The notes below the pieces were generated by a model, which saw only the letters and a list, made by a program, of their open reading frames with translations, was not told the DNA's origin and made no database searches. Shown one piece after another: positions 8,773-18,544 of a stretch of 19,164 nucleotides of DNA; the stretch's first letter is position 1, and the number at the start of each line of letters is the position of its first letter. The position numbers were made by a program, and so were the translations under genes. The DNA is from JACVRN01 sp036389255 (GTDB taxonomy: Bacteria; Acidobacteriota; Blastocatellia; Pyrinomonadales; Pyrinomonadaceae), in NCBI GenBank assembly GCA_036389255.1, contig DASVQI010000020.1:1-19164 (forward strand), written 5' to 3'.

Positions 8773-10950
8773 TTACTGCACATCGAATGGAGTCTGCTGA
8801 GAAATCGTCTTGCGCGCAGCGCGGTCTTCCACCGTTACACGCAGAACGTAGCGGCCCGCCTGCAACGAGCCCAGATTGATGTCAGCAGTGAAGGGGATTC
8901 GGGCCGGGTCAACCCCCGCGTCCATGACGACCGCTTTGAATGGAGTTGAGACGATAGCCTTGCCGTCTCTGTAAACCTGCACCTGCGCGTAAAGGCCCGG
9001 CTGCGCGCCGCCTACACTCGCGGCGTTGTAGATGAAGGTCATAAAGCGCAGGTGTGAGCCGTGAGCGAATTTTTTGTCCACGCTCCACTGCACCTGTTCC
9101 GTTTCAGTGCTGCCGCCTTTCAGACTCTCTATGCCGAGTATAAGACTGCTCAGGGAAAGCTCGCGCTTTGAGAGGTCTGGAATCATTATCCACTGCATGT
9201 TGCTTCCCACGATTCCACTGCGGTCATCCCGCACGGCAGCACGCACCTGATACAGCCCCGGCTTGAGCGGCGTGCGATAGTTGTAGATGACATTTGAGGG
9301 AGCCTGCGCTGCGTTGTACGAGCCCGGAGGATTGACCTTGAGCCCTGTCTTGAAGCTTCCGGCAGCTTTCCCCTGGTCGTTGAGAATCACCCCGGCGAGC
9401 GTCAGGCTGGCGGGCTCCGTGCCCTGCGGGCCGTATGATAGAAGCTCGGTCGGAGCCTGAAACGAGCTGGTCAGAACGGTTCCTCTGGCAGGCGTGTCCA
9501 GATACAAGAGGGAAAGCTGTAGCGGAAGCGTCTGCAACGGGTAAAAATCCGAAAGCGCCCGGTTCAAGTCCGAGTCCGGTTTTTTCTCCTCCCTGTTCGC
9601 CGCGCGTTCGTCCGTCGAAGGGACGCTCGGCCTGTTGTTGAAGAAGCCGCGAGCCGTCCGCACGCTCAGCTCAGGACGCCCCTTTATCTGAACCTCAATC
9701 TTCCTGAACTTCTCGCTCTTTTGTTCGTCCGCCTCGGGCCGCCACGCCAGCAGATAATAGCGAGAGGTCTCTTCAAGAGCGTTGTTGATGAAATCGCCAA
9801 AGTAGTTCTGATTACGCAAGGCTCGCCCGCCCGTGTCTACTGCCAGCGCATTCAGCGCGTCCTGTGTGGCGGCGACTTCGCGCGAGGCGGCGTTGGCCAT
9901 CAGACCTTCCGGGTCGTAAGCCACGTTGTTGGTCGCATCAAGCTGGTTCGAGAAGAGCCCACGCGCATCAATCGAGTAGATGACTACGCCAGCGCGGCGT
10001 GCCTTGTCGGTGATGGGGCCCAGCCTGTCATAGCCTACGGAGCCGCGCGGCCCGGTGTCGGCTAAAAAACCGTCCGACACGAAGAAGGCCAGCTTGCTGC
10101 CCGGCAATCTTTCGGCTGAGCGCAGAAGCGTCTCCAGTGAGTGATAAGTGTTTGAGACGGCCTGACCCGATTGCAGCAGTATGAGCCGCGCGCGATTCCT
10201 CACCTCCTGCTCGCACGACTGGCGTACATTAGTGTTCCTTTTATTCCCCTTTGGTATCCACGCAAGGCAATCCTGCACGAAGAAATTGAAGACGCCGGGG
10301 TCGTCACGCCGCTCTATGACGAGCGCCATGTATTCGTTCATCACAGCGCCGGACACGCGCGAAGCGTCTCTGACAGTGTTCTGAGTCTGAACCAGCCGGG
10401 AGACGGCGGCACGCAGCACATCCTTGTTATCCGTGAACTGCTGTAGGAAGCCTATCTGCCCGCTTGCGGACGTGATGGCCACCAAGTCGTTGTCTCCCAT
10501 CTCCTTCTCTATAAAATCCAGCAGCATCTTGCGCGTACGGCCCGCGCTGTCCAGCGATAGGTGCAGGTCGTCAATAAAGAAGATGATGGTGCGCCTTCGC
10601 GCCACAGGCGCGGAGCTTATGCTAGCATCGGGCGCGGCCTTGTCGCCTTTAGCGGGTCGCGCCATCTGTTCTCTGCGGCTTCCGGCCAGAATGCTTTCAA
10701 AGAAGCTGACTTCGACGGGCTTGCCGTCCACCTTCAGCTCGAAGTCCTCTTTCTTCAGCCCGTCAACGAAGCGTCCCTTCTTATCCTGAACGCTGACGCT
10801 CGTCTGCACAAGCTGCGTGCTGATTCGGACGACATCCGTCTCCTCCTGAGAATCGTTTGAGATTTCCTGTCCCGTAACAGCTTGGGCGTAGATTAGAAGC
10901 GCTGCAACGGCTGCTAAGAGAAGTCTGCTGGGCTTGTTGTGTGGGCTCAT
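8773..10950 (-). CDS. secreted VWFA-related Acidobacterial-domain protein (paralogue A)
   Basis: 725 residues. An N-terminal signal peptide (about 1-28, with a hydrophobic core rich in Leu and Ala) precedes a conserved segment 'VRISTQLVQTSVSVQDKKG' that leads to 'GLKKEDFELKVDGKPVEVSFFE' (64-85, read in two parts). A von Willebrand A-like domain covers about 118-400. Its metal-site motif is DDLHLS (127-132) in place of classical DxSxS, with 'FFVSDG' later in the domain. 'YYLLAWRP' and a C-terminal beta-rich region with 'LKPGLYQVR' follow. The layout matches TIGR03436-type proteins, which are abundant in Acidobacteria; the function is unknown. I use the ATG at 10950 because AGAGG lies 5 bases upstream; a GTG at 10956 has no such site. 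It lies 92 bases after paralogue B. Confidence 0.88.
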   Translation of the reverse strand: MSPHNKPSRLLLAAVAALLIYAQAVTGQEISNDSQEETDVVRISTQLVQTSVSVQDKKGRFVDGLKKEDFELKVDGKPVEVSFFESILAGSRREQMARPAKGDKAAPDASISSAPVARRRTIIFFIDDLHLSLDSAGRTRKMLLDFIEKEMGDNDLVAITSASGQIGFLQQFTDNKDVLRAAVSRLVQTQNTVRDASRVSGAVMNEYMALVIERRDDPGVFNFFVQDCLAWIPKGNKRNTNVRQSCEQEVRNRARLILLQSGQAVSNTYHSLETLLRSAERLPGSKLAFFVSDGFLADTGPRGSVGYDRLGPITDKARRAGVVIYSIDARGLFSNQLDATNNVAYDPEGLMANAASREVAATQDALNALAVDTGGRALRNQNYFGDFINNALEETSRYYLLAWRPEADEQKSEKFRKIEVQIKGRPELSVRTARGFFNNRPSVPSTDERAANREEKKPDSDLNRALSDFYPLQTLPLQLSLLYLDTPARGTVLTSSFQAPTELLSYGPQGTEPASLTLAGVILNDQGKAAGSFKTGLKVNPPGSYNAAQAPSNVIYNYRTPLKPGLYQVRAAVRDDRSGIVGSNMQWIMIPDLSKRELSLSSLILGIESLKGGSTETEQVQWSVDKKFAHGSHLRFMTFIYNAASVGGAQPGLYAQVQVYRDGKAIVSTPFKAVVMDAGVDPARIPFTADINLGSLQAGRYVLRVTVEDRAARKTISQQTPFDVQ

Positions 10951-11042
10951 ATACACCTCTAACAGTTAATACCGCACAGGCGGCATGCTGGTTATTAGCC
11001 CGCTTGAGAAATAACTGAAAGCTGTCCCTTGGCCCGTTCTCG

Positions 11043-13214
11043 TTACTGGACTTCGAAGCGAAGACGCTGCGAGGCGCTCGTCTTGGCAATGCGGTCTATG
11101 GCCGTGACCTGAAGCACGTACTGGCCCGCGCTCATCTCCTGCAAAGGAATCTCCGCCGCGTAAGCCAGCCTTGCGAGGTCTTGCGATTCCGTGGAGACTC
11201 TTCGTAGCGGAGTTGTGACGACTGGCTGGTCGTCGCGGAAAATCTGAACCTGTAAAGCCACGTCCGGCTGGGCGCTGGCGTTCGCGGCCCGCGCAGCGTT
11301 GTAGATGTAGACGAGAAAGCGCAGGCTCGATGAGCGCTCGAAGCTGTGGTCTACGCTGACGTTGACGCCTTGGGTCAGGCTCTCGGCTCTCTTCTCCTCG
11401 GGCTCAGCATACGGCCTTCGCTCTCCCACGATGAGACTGCTCAGGGCCAGATGCTGCCTTGAAAGGTCTGGTATCTCGACCCACTGCGTAGCGCTTCCCG
11501 TCTGCCCGCTCGCCTCGTCGCGCGCGGCCACGCGCACCTGATAAAGACCGGGCTTGAGCGTGGCCCTGTAATTGTAAACTATGTCCGGAAGATTCCCTTC
11601 AGTCGTTTGAGCGTTCGGCGTAACGGTCACGCGCTCTCTGAACTGCCCCATGGACTTGCCCTGAGAATCTATGATTGCGCCCGCTATAACAACTACGGCT
11701 GCGGCCTTTCCGTCCGTCTGCTGAAACTTGAGCGCGCCGCCTTCTATCTTCATGGAAGCTACGAGCGTTGAGCCTGTGACGGGCACGTCCATGTAGCTCA
11801 GCGCGAGTCTGGTCGGAAGCCCGTGCTGCGGAAAGAGAGAGTTGAGCGCCTTACGCAGAGGGTCAACCGGCGTGCTAGTCTTCGCGCTGGCTTTCTCAGT
11901 CTGCCTCTTCTCCGGCGTGTTATCGAAATAGCCGCGCTGGACTCGCACGGAAAGCTCGGGCCGGTTCCTTACGCCAACCTCTACGCGGTGAAACTTTTTG
12001 CCGCGTCCTTCCTCGCCAGTGGGACGCCATGCTAGCAGGTAATAGAGCGAAGTCTCTTTGAGCGCACGCGTCATGCCCGTCTCAATCGTATTGGTGTTAT
12101 AAATCAGACGCCCGCCCGTATCAACGGCCAGCGCGTTCATAACGTCCTGCGAAGCCGCAATCTCGGCTCCTGCGGCCTGCTGCATGCGGCCGGACGGGTC
12201 GAAGGGAACGTCCGAGGCCGCTTCGGGAAGCCCGGTGGCCAGCCCCTTCGCATCCATAGAGTAGATGACTACGCCGGAGCGAGCCGAGGCATCCACGATG
12301 TTTCGAACCCTCTCAAGGGTGCTGCCGTTTCTGGCATCCAGAAAGATGCCGTCAGAGATAAAGAAGATGAGCTTTCTTCCCGCAAGGCCGGAGGCGGAAC
12401 GAGCCACTCCTTCCAGAGTCGAGAGCGTGGCCCTGTTGGTGCGCTCCATCTGTTGTAGCAAAACATTGGCGCGGCCTTTGACGATTGCCTGAGCCGTGGG
12501 GAATCCCATGCCGGGATTCTGGCGCATAGTCTCGTCTATGAAATAGGTGCTGACGGCTGGGTCGCCCCTGTCTATCAGCAGCGCATTGTAGATGCTCATG
12601 GGCGGGCGCTCTACGTCGCGCGGGTCAAGGTTCCTGTAGCTGATGCGGGCCAGAGCCGCGCGTAGGACTTCCTTGTTGTCGGTGTACTGCTGAAGAAATC
12701 CAATCTGTCCACTGGCCGAAGTGATGGCTACAAGGTCGTTCTGCCCCATCTCCTTGTCAATGTATCTTGTGACGGCTTCCTTTGCCCTCTTCAGGCTGTC
12801 GAAGGCCATGTGCATGTCGTCTATGAAGAAAGCGACAATGCGCCCTCTGTCGAGCGGCTTCGTGCCTGTAGTCTCTCCGACCTTCACTCTTGAGCCGCCA
12901 CGGGCTGCGGCAAGCTGCGCCTCTTCATTCAGGCTGCCTGCGGCGACCCGCTCAAAGAAGCTGACTTCGACGGGCTTGCCGTCCACCTTCAGCTCGAAGT
13001 CCTCCTTCTTGAGCCCGTCAACAAAGCGGCCCTGCCTGTCCAGAACCGTCACATCCGTCTGTACAAGCTCTGTGCTGATGCGGACTACGTCGTCCGCCTG
13101 TTCCTGCGGCGTCTGCCTCTGTGGCTCCTGCGCGCGAATGCCCGCGCTGCACACCTGCAAGAGAAGCGAGACTGCGCAGATAAGTATAAGCCGCCGCTGG
13201 TAGGCTTTCTTCAT
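11043..13214 (-). CDS. secreted VWFA-related Acidobacterial-domain protein (paralogue B)
   Basis: 723 residues with the same layout as its downstream neighbour: signal peptide (about 1-29), the conserved 'FVDGLKKEDFELKVDGKP' segment (64-81), a VWA-like domain (about 125-395) and a C-terminal beta-rich domain with 'LKPGLYQVR'. The metal-site motif is DDMHMA (132-137), so the second hydroxyl position of the MIDAS-like motif is alanine and metal binding may be weakened. 'FFISDG' is present later. A cysteine in the signal region (VCSAG) is not a convincing lipobox. The ATG at 13214 lacks a clear Shine-Dalgarno. It is the first gene of the probable minus-strand unit B-A-DUF6766 and diverges from the ABC exporter operon across 130 bases. 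The role, probably protein-protein interaction outside the inner membrane, is inference. Confidence 0.88.
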   Translation of the reverse strand: MKKAYQRRLILICAVSLLLQVCSAGIRAQEPQRQTPQEQADDVVRISTELVQTDVTVLDRQGRFVDGLKKEDFELKVDGKPVEVSFFERVAAGSLNEEAQLAAARGGSRVKVGETTGTKPLDRGRIVAFFIDDMHMAFDSLKRAKEAVTRYIDKEMGQNDLVAITSASGQIGFLQQYTDNKEVLRAALARISYRNLDPRDVERPPMSIYNALLIDRGDPAVSTYFIDETMRQNPGMGFPTAQAIVKGRANVLLQQMERTNRATLSTLEGVARSASGLAGRKLIFFISDGIFLDARNGSTLERVRNIVDASARSGVVIYSMDAKGLATGLPEAASDVPFDPSGRMQQAAGAEIAASQDVMNALAVDTGGRLIYNTNTIETGMTRALKETSLYYLLAWRPTGEEGRGKKFHRVEVGVRNRPELSVRVQRGYFDNTPEKRQTEKASAKTSTPVDPLRKALNSLFPQHGLPTRLALSYMDVPVTGSTLVASMKIEGGALKFQQTDGKAAAVVVIAGAIIDSQGKSMGQFRERVTVTPNAQTTEGNLPDIVYNYRATLKPGLYQVRVAARDEASGQTGSATQWVEIPDLSRQHLALSSLIVGERRPYAEPEEKRAESLTQGVNVSVDHSFERSSSLRFLVYIYNAARAANASAQPDVALQVQIFRDDQPVVTTPLRRVSTESQDLARLAYAAEIPLQEMSAGQYVLQVTAIDRIAKTSASQRLRFEVQ

Positions 13215-13344
13215 GACAGTTTTCTGGTAGAGAAGGCAAATGGTTGGGGAGAACCGCGCCAGATAATATCATCTCTGCGCCCGACGGGAAATGCTGTAAA
13301 CTTTCCCCGGCACGATTCCGTATTAGAATTTCGCCTCCTTTTAG

Positions 13345-14289
13345 ATGATGAATGACGCCCCTACATTAAAGCTCGACCGTGTGACGAAGCGCTACGACGA
13401 GTTCACGGCGGTCAACGAGCTGAGTCTTTCCGTGCGAAGCGGGAGAATCTACGGCCTGCTCGGCCCGAACGGCGCTGGAAAGACCACGACCATACGCATG
13501 ATGGTCAACATCACTGTGCCGGACGAAGGCCGTGTGGAACTGTTCGGCAGGGCCATGAGCTCCGAGATGCAGAACCGCATAGGCTACTTGCCGGAAGAGC
13601 GCGGCCTCTACAAGAAGATGCGAATCGGTGAGCAGCTACGCTTCTTCGGCGCGTTGAAGGGGCTGACCGGGCGCAAGGCCGAGGAGGTGATGGACAGTTG
13701 GCTTGAGCGCGTGAAGCTTTCGGAATGGAAGAACCGCAAGGCCGACGAGCTTTCAAAAGGGATGCAGCAGAAGATTCAGTTCATAGTCACGGTCATGCAC
13801 AACCCGGACTTGTTAATTCTGGACGAGCCGTTCTCCGGTTTAGACCCCAAGAACGCAGACCTTTTGGAAGAGATAGTGCTGGAGCTTAAGGCTGCGGGGA
13901 AGACCATAATTTTTTCCACTCACATGATGGCGCAGGCCGAAAGGCTCTGCGACGACCTATGCCTGATTAACCGCTCGCGCAAGGTGCTGGACGGAAGCCT
14001 GCGTGAAATCAAGAGAAGCTTCGGGCGCAACGCCGTGGCGCTTCGCGTAGAGGACGGCGATACAAGCGTGCTTGAGGATTCAAGGCTCGTAGCCAAAGTC
14101 GTGCGGCGCAGCGACGAGATGGAGGCTCTGCTCGCGGAGGGCGCGGACGCGCAGGAGCTTTTGAGGCGGCTCGTGGGCGCGGGCGCTCGTGTCACGAAGT
14201 TCGAGCTTGTAGAGCCCAGCCTGCACGACATCTTTATCACCAAAGTTGACGAAACCGATGAACAAGCTTCTGGCAATCATCAAGCGTGA
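13345..14289 (+). CDS. ABC-2 type exporter ATPase subunit (NatA-like)
   Basis: 314 residues. Walker A is GPNGAGKT (40-47), the signature is LSKGM (136-140), Walker B is LLILDE (156-161) followed by the D-loop 'SGLDP', and the switch histidine is H193 in 'FSTHMM'. The Q-loop region reads 'GYLPEERGLY', which is common in NatA-type ATPases. The C-terminal 90 residues form a DUF4162-like extension ending in 'EPSLHDIFI', typical of this group. It powers the permease encoded next; the two genes overlap by 32 bases. The start may be the ATG at 13345 or at 13348, and neither has a clear Shine-Dalgarno. Substrate is unknown; Na+ export or drug/lipid export are family possibilities. Confidence 0.93.
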   Translation: MMNDAPTLKLDRVTKRYDEFTAVNELSLSVRSGRIYGLLGPNGAGKTTTIRMMVNITVPDEGRVELFGRAMSSEMQNRIGYLPEERGLYKKMRIGEQLRFFGALKGLTGRKAEEVMDSWLERVKLSEWKNRKADELSKGMQQKIQFIVTVMHNPDLLILDEPFSGLDPKNADLLEEIVLELKAAGKTIIFSTHMMAQAERLCDDLCLINRSRKVLDGSLREIKRSFGRNAVALRVEDGDTSVLEDSRLVAKVVRRSDEMEALLAEGADAQELLRRLVGAGARVTKFELVEPSLHDIFITKVDETDEQASGNHQA

Positions 14290-15616
14290 ATATCTTCAAC
14301 GCGTGCGCTCGCGCATGTTCGTGGTCTGGACAATCTTAGGGCCGCTCATGCTGGTCTTCTTCTCGGTCGTGCCCGCGCTGGTCTTCGGCATCAAGGCGGG
14401 CGAGCCCACACGCATTGCCGTGGTTGACGAGACGGGCAAGATGTACGAGCGTGTCCGCGCCTCTATGATGGATGAGAGCATAGTGGATAAGGGCGCGGAA
14501 GAGAGTTCGGAGAACAGCCCCATCAGGAACCTCAACTCCACTCCCGACGATAGAGTGCGACAGGCCAGCCGCGCCATGAGCGGCAGCTACAGGGTAGAGT
14601 CTTTTAACCTGAACGGGCGAAGCACGGAAGATGCCGCGAGGGAGTTGAGCGGGCGCGTCCGCAGTAACCAGTTGGACGGCTATCTAATCATCCCGCGCGA
14701 CGTTCTGACTACGAGCCAGATAAGCTATCACGGGCGCAACACCGGCGACGTGGTCACTATGGATCAGATACGCAGCCGCGTGGAAAAGGCCATACGCGAC
14801 CAGATAATTGCCGAAGCAAATGTTCCAGCGAAGGTTTTCGCGGACATACGCCGCCCGGTGCATATGGAGCCTCAGCGCATCACGGAGACTGGGAGCGAGC
14901 GCGATACGGGCGCGGGCTTTGTGCTAGTGCTCGTCATTGGCTTTCTAATCTACCTGATGCTGGTCACCTACGGGCAGGTCATCCTGAGCGCCGTGGTTGA
15001 AGAGAAGGAGACGCGCATAGCCGAGCTGCTCTTCTCCTCTGTTCGCTCCTTCACGCTGATGATGGGAAAGCTTATAGGAGTGTCGCTCGTGGCCCTGACG
15101 CAGTACAGCATCTGGGCCGTAGTCTTCATACTATTTGCGCTTTACGGAGTAGGGATGCTGGCGGCAAGCGGCATCCCTGTGGAATTGCCGCAGATTCCCC
15201 CTTCGCTGGTCATCTACTTCATAATCTTCTTTCTGCTCGGCTACTTTATTTACGCCACCATCTACGCGCTGGTGGGAGCCATGGTGACTACGGCGCAGGA
15301 GGGCGGGCAGGTCGCGCTGCCTGTCATCTTTCTGCTGATGATAGGCTTTTATCTATCCTTCGCGGTCATGCGCAGCCCCAACTCTTCTTTCGCCTTCTGG
15401 GCATCTATGGTTCCGTTCTGGTCGCCTATAACGATGATGGTGCGCATAGTCACACAGCAGCCGCCCTTCTGGGAAATCGCGCTCTCGATTGCCATAGGCT
15501 TAGTGACAATTCTGTTGCTGCTCTGGCTGGCGGCGCGTGTCTACCGCATAGGCATGCTGATGTACGGCAAGCGGGCCTCCATCCCCGAAGTCATTCGCTG
15601 GGTGCGGCAATCATAA
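14258..15616 (+). CDS. ABC-2 type exporter permease (NatB-like)
   Basis: 452 residues from the ATG at 14258. The opening 'IIKREYLQRVRSRMF' and first membrane helix (about 21-44) are followed by a large extracytoplasmic domain (about 45-225), then five further hydrophobic segments. The cytoplasmic loop after TM2 reads 'EEKETRIAELLFSS', a conserved coupling segment of the NatB/ABC-2 group (COG1668). The start lies inside the ATPase gene (32-base overlap), so translation is probably coupled. An in-frame TTG at 14246 would add only four residues. It forms the membrane half of the exporter with the upstream ATPase. Confidence 0.92.
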   Translation: MNKLLAIIKREYLQRVRSRMFVVWTILGPLMLVFFSVVPALVFGIKAGEPTRIAVVDETGKMYERVRASMMDESIVDKGAEESSENSPIRNLNSTPDDRVRQASRAMSGSYRVESFNLNGRSTEDAARELSGRVRSNQLDGYLIIPRDVLTTSQISYHGRNTGDVVTMDQIRSRVEKAIRDQIIAEANVPAKVFADIRRPVHMEPQRITETGSERDTGAGFVLVLVIGFLIYLMLVTYGQVILSAVVEEKETRIAELLFSSVRSFTLMMGKLIGVSLVALTQYSIWAVVFILFALYGVGMLAASGIPVELPQIPPSLVIYFIIFFLLGYFIYATIYALVGAMVTTAQEGGQVALPVIFLLMIGFYLSFAVMRSPNSSFAFWASMVPFWSPITMMVRIVTQQPPFWEIALSIAIGLVTILLLLWLAARVYRIGMLMYGKRASIPEVIRWVRQS

Positions 15617-15627
15617 AAGCGGCAATC

Positions 15628-16176
15628 ATGAGTATTGAGATTGAGAAGAAGTACAGGCTGAGCCCTGAGCTGCGCGAGCGGCTTTCTCTGCGGTTGAGGG
15701 AAGTGGGTGCCGAGCGCGAGGGGCTGGAGCTTGAAGAGAACACGATTTACACGGGCGGAAATCTGGTGGCGGGTCGCTCCGTCCTGCGCGTGCGACGCGT
15801 GGAAGGCAGGGCTATCCTGACTTACAAGGAGCGTTATCCTTCGTCTTCCAGCATCAAGCGGCAGAGAGAAGAGGAGACGGGTGTTGACAACCCGGAAGCG
15901 CTCGCGGCTATTCTGGACGCGATGGGCCTCTCGCCCGCGCTCGTCTACGAGAAGCGCCGCGAGACTTGGCATCTCACGGGCGCGATAGTCGTTATTGACG
16001 AGCTTCCTTTCGGCCTCTTCGCGGAGATTGAGGGCGAAGAGAAGGCAATTGAAGATGCCGAGAAACTTCTGGAGCTTGAGCAGGCGGAGGCAGAGTCGGC
16101 CACATACCCGCAGCTGACCCTGCAACACGGAGAGCGAAACGGCCCATCCGTAGAAGCCAGATTCAAGAAGCAGTGA
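15628..16176 (+). CDS. CYTH-domain protein (class IV adenylate cyclase/triphosphatase-like)
   Basis: 182 residues. The N-terminus carries the CYTH signature ExExK (E4, E6, K8 in 'IEIEKKY'). Later strands show the alternating basic residues expected in the triphosphate tunnel ('VLRVRRVEG', 'LTYKER', 'KRQREEE') and acidic residues near the end ('DELPFGLFAEIEGEE'). CYTH enzymes bind triphosphate-containing substrates with divalent metals: adenylate cyclase (CyaB), thiamine triphosphatase or inorganic triphosphatase. I cannot choose among them. It begins 11 bases after the permease stop, so it is probably the third gene of that operon. A possible link to the exporter is inference. Confidence 0.88.
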   Translation: MSIEIEKKYRLSPELRERLSLRLREVGAEREGLELEENTIYTGGNLVAGRSVLRVRRVEGRAILTYKERYPSSSSIKRQREEETGVDNPEALAAILDAMGLSPALVYEKRRETWHLTGAIVVIDELPFGLFAEIEGEEKAIEDAEKLLELEQAEAESATYPQLTLQHGERNGPSVEARFKKQ

Positions 16177-16223
16177 CGAGACGAAACCAGCCTTCTCCTG
16201 TCGCTTGTCACAGCTCTTCGGTC

Positions 16224-16357
16224 GTATCGCAATTTAAAAACTCTCTGCGTAATCCTCAGCGTATCTCTGCGTCTCTGCGGTGATTGATTATCTAAGACAC
16301 TCACCGCAGAGACGCAGAGATACGCCGAGGGGGCGCTGAGAATTGAATTTAGGACAC
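16224..16357 (-). repeat. palindromic repeat element, copy 1 (flanks inverted relative to copy 2)
   Basis: A 134-bp non-coding element with a perfect 25-bp hairpin (16259-16283 with 16301-16325) and a 17-nt loop. Four more base pairs follow after one mismatch. The right flank ends in AATTTAGGACAC (16346-16357), identical to one terminus of copy 2 read on the other strand. The 31 bases 16327-16357 differ from that flank at one position. The left end (16224-16249) is a decayed version of the other terminus. It occupies much of the 286-base gap between the CYTH gene and the 89-residue gene. No coding capacity, no clear target duplication. Confidence 0.88.
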
Positions 16358-16370
16358 TGCGTACTCTTCC

Positions 16371-16399
16371 TTGACCTCTCAGCGTGTCCTTCCTAGAAT
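16371..16399 (+). promoter_or_regulatory. sigma-70-type promoter for the 89-residue gene
   Basis: TTGACC (16371-16376) and TAGAAT (16394-16399) are separated by 17 bases, matching the -35 and -10 consensus at 5/6 positions each. The predicted start is near 16406, leaving a leader of about 57 nt before the ATG at 16463. It lies 13 bases after the end of repeat copy 1. Confidence 0.65.
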
Positions 16400-16462
16400 G
16401 AGAGCGTTCCCTGAAACAAACGCCCCCGACGTATCAACTCGATTTTCACGGAGGGTTATCTT

Positions 16463-16732
16463 ATGTCCAGTAACAGAAGCGACAACAGTCAAGGCGATAC
16501 CGGCACACGCGATATTACCTACGATCTCATCAGCACAGCTTACCACCTGCTTCAGGGCGCCGAGACCGTAGCGCTCTACATAGCAGATGCGCGGCAGGAA
16601 GGGAACGAAGAGCTGGTTCAGTTTTTTCAGGAGACTAAGGACGAATATACGCGGCGTGCAGAGAGAGCCAAACAACTGCTCGCAAGTCAGATGAGCGGTC
16701 AGGGACAGGCCGCCTCCGGCTCAGGCTCCTGA
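16463..16732 (+). CDS. conserved-looking short helical protein of unknown function
   Basis: 89 residues. A short polar N-terminus (1-16) precedes two amphipathic helices (about 17-46 and 47-75), and a Gly/Ser/Gln-rich tail closes the protein. The core 'YDLISTAYHLLQGAET' and 'FFQETKDEY..RAERAKQLL' recalls small hypothetical proteins I have seen in Cyanobacteria and other phyla, with a ferritin-like or helical-hairpin look. This is memory, not a search. The start is well supported: GGAGGG (16450-16455) lies 7 bases before the ATG and a good promoter lies upstream. No metal-binding motif can be named with confidence. It stands alone and converges on groEL across a strong terminator. Confidence 0.82.
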   Translation: MSSNRSDNSQGDTGTRDITYDLISTAYHLLQGAETVALYIADARQEGNEELVQFFQETKDEYTRRAERAKQLLASQMSGQGQAASGSGS

Positions 16733-16754
16733 GTTGAGCCAATGATGGGAGCTT

Positions 16755-16805
16755 AAACAGAAGGGGCTTCACTTACATGTAAGTGAAGCCCCTTCTGTTT
16801 TTCTT
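16755..16805. terminator. 46-base perfect palindrome, bidirectional terminator
   Basis: Positions 16755-16800 form a perfect palindrome (23 bases each side, centred between 16777 and 16778). The arms begin AAACAGAAGGGGCTTC and end in its complement, so the plus-strand transcript ends in a T-rich tract (GTTTTTCTTT) and the minus-strand transcript also runs into T residues. It lies between the converging 89-residue gene and groEL. Confidence 0.92.
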
Positions 16806-16819
16806 TAATCGGACTTTGT

Positions 16820-18472
<1,653 letters not shown>

Positions 18473-18544
18473 TTTATCCTTCTTCTCCTGCTGAAAAATT
18501 TTTCAGATACTCAAACTAAAAGGCAGCTATAAGACTTGCAGGTC

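Noticed and set aside
10951..10956. GTG start two codons upstream in VWFA paralogue A
   Set aside because: The GAGG ribosome site would overlap this start; it is correctly spaced only for the ATG at 10950.
10951..11042. Terminator or promoter between the two VWFA paralogues
   Set aside because: A weak inverted match (TAATACC with GGTTATTA) has no T-tract and imperfect pairing, and no convincing -35/-10 pair was found.
13135..13160. Lipobox in VWFA paralogue B
   Set aside because: The sequence before the cysteine (LLLQVC) lacks Ala or Gly at -1, so an ordinary signal peptidase I site is more likely.
16250..16340. CRISPR-like or tandem repeat reading of the CGCAGAGACGC motifs
   Set aside because: The motifs are two arms of one hairpin, not regularly spaced direct repeats with unique spacers.
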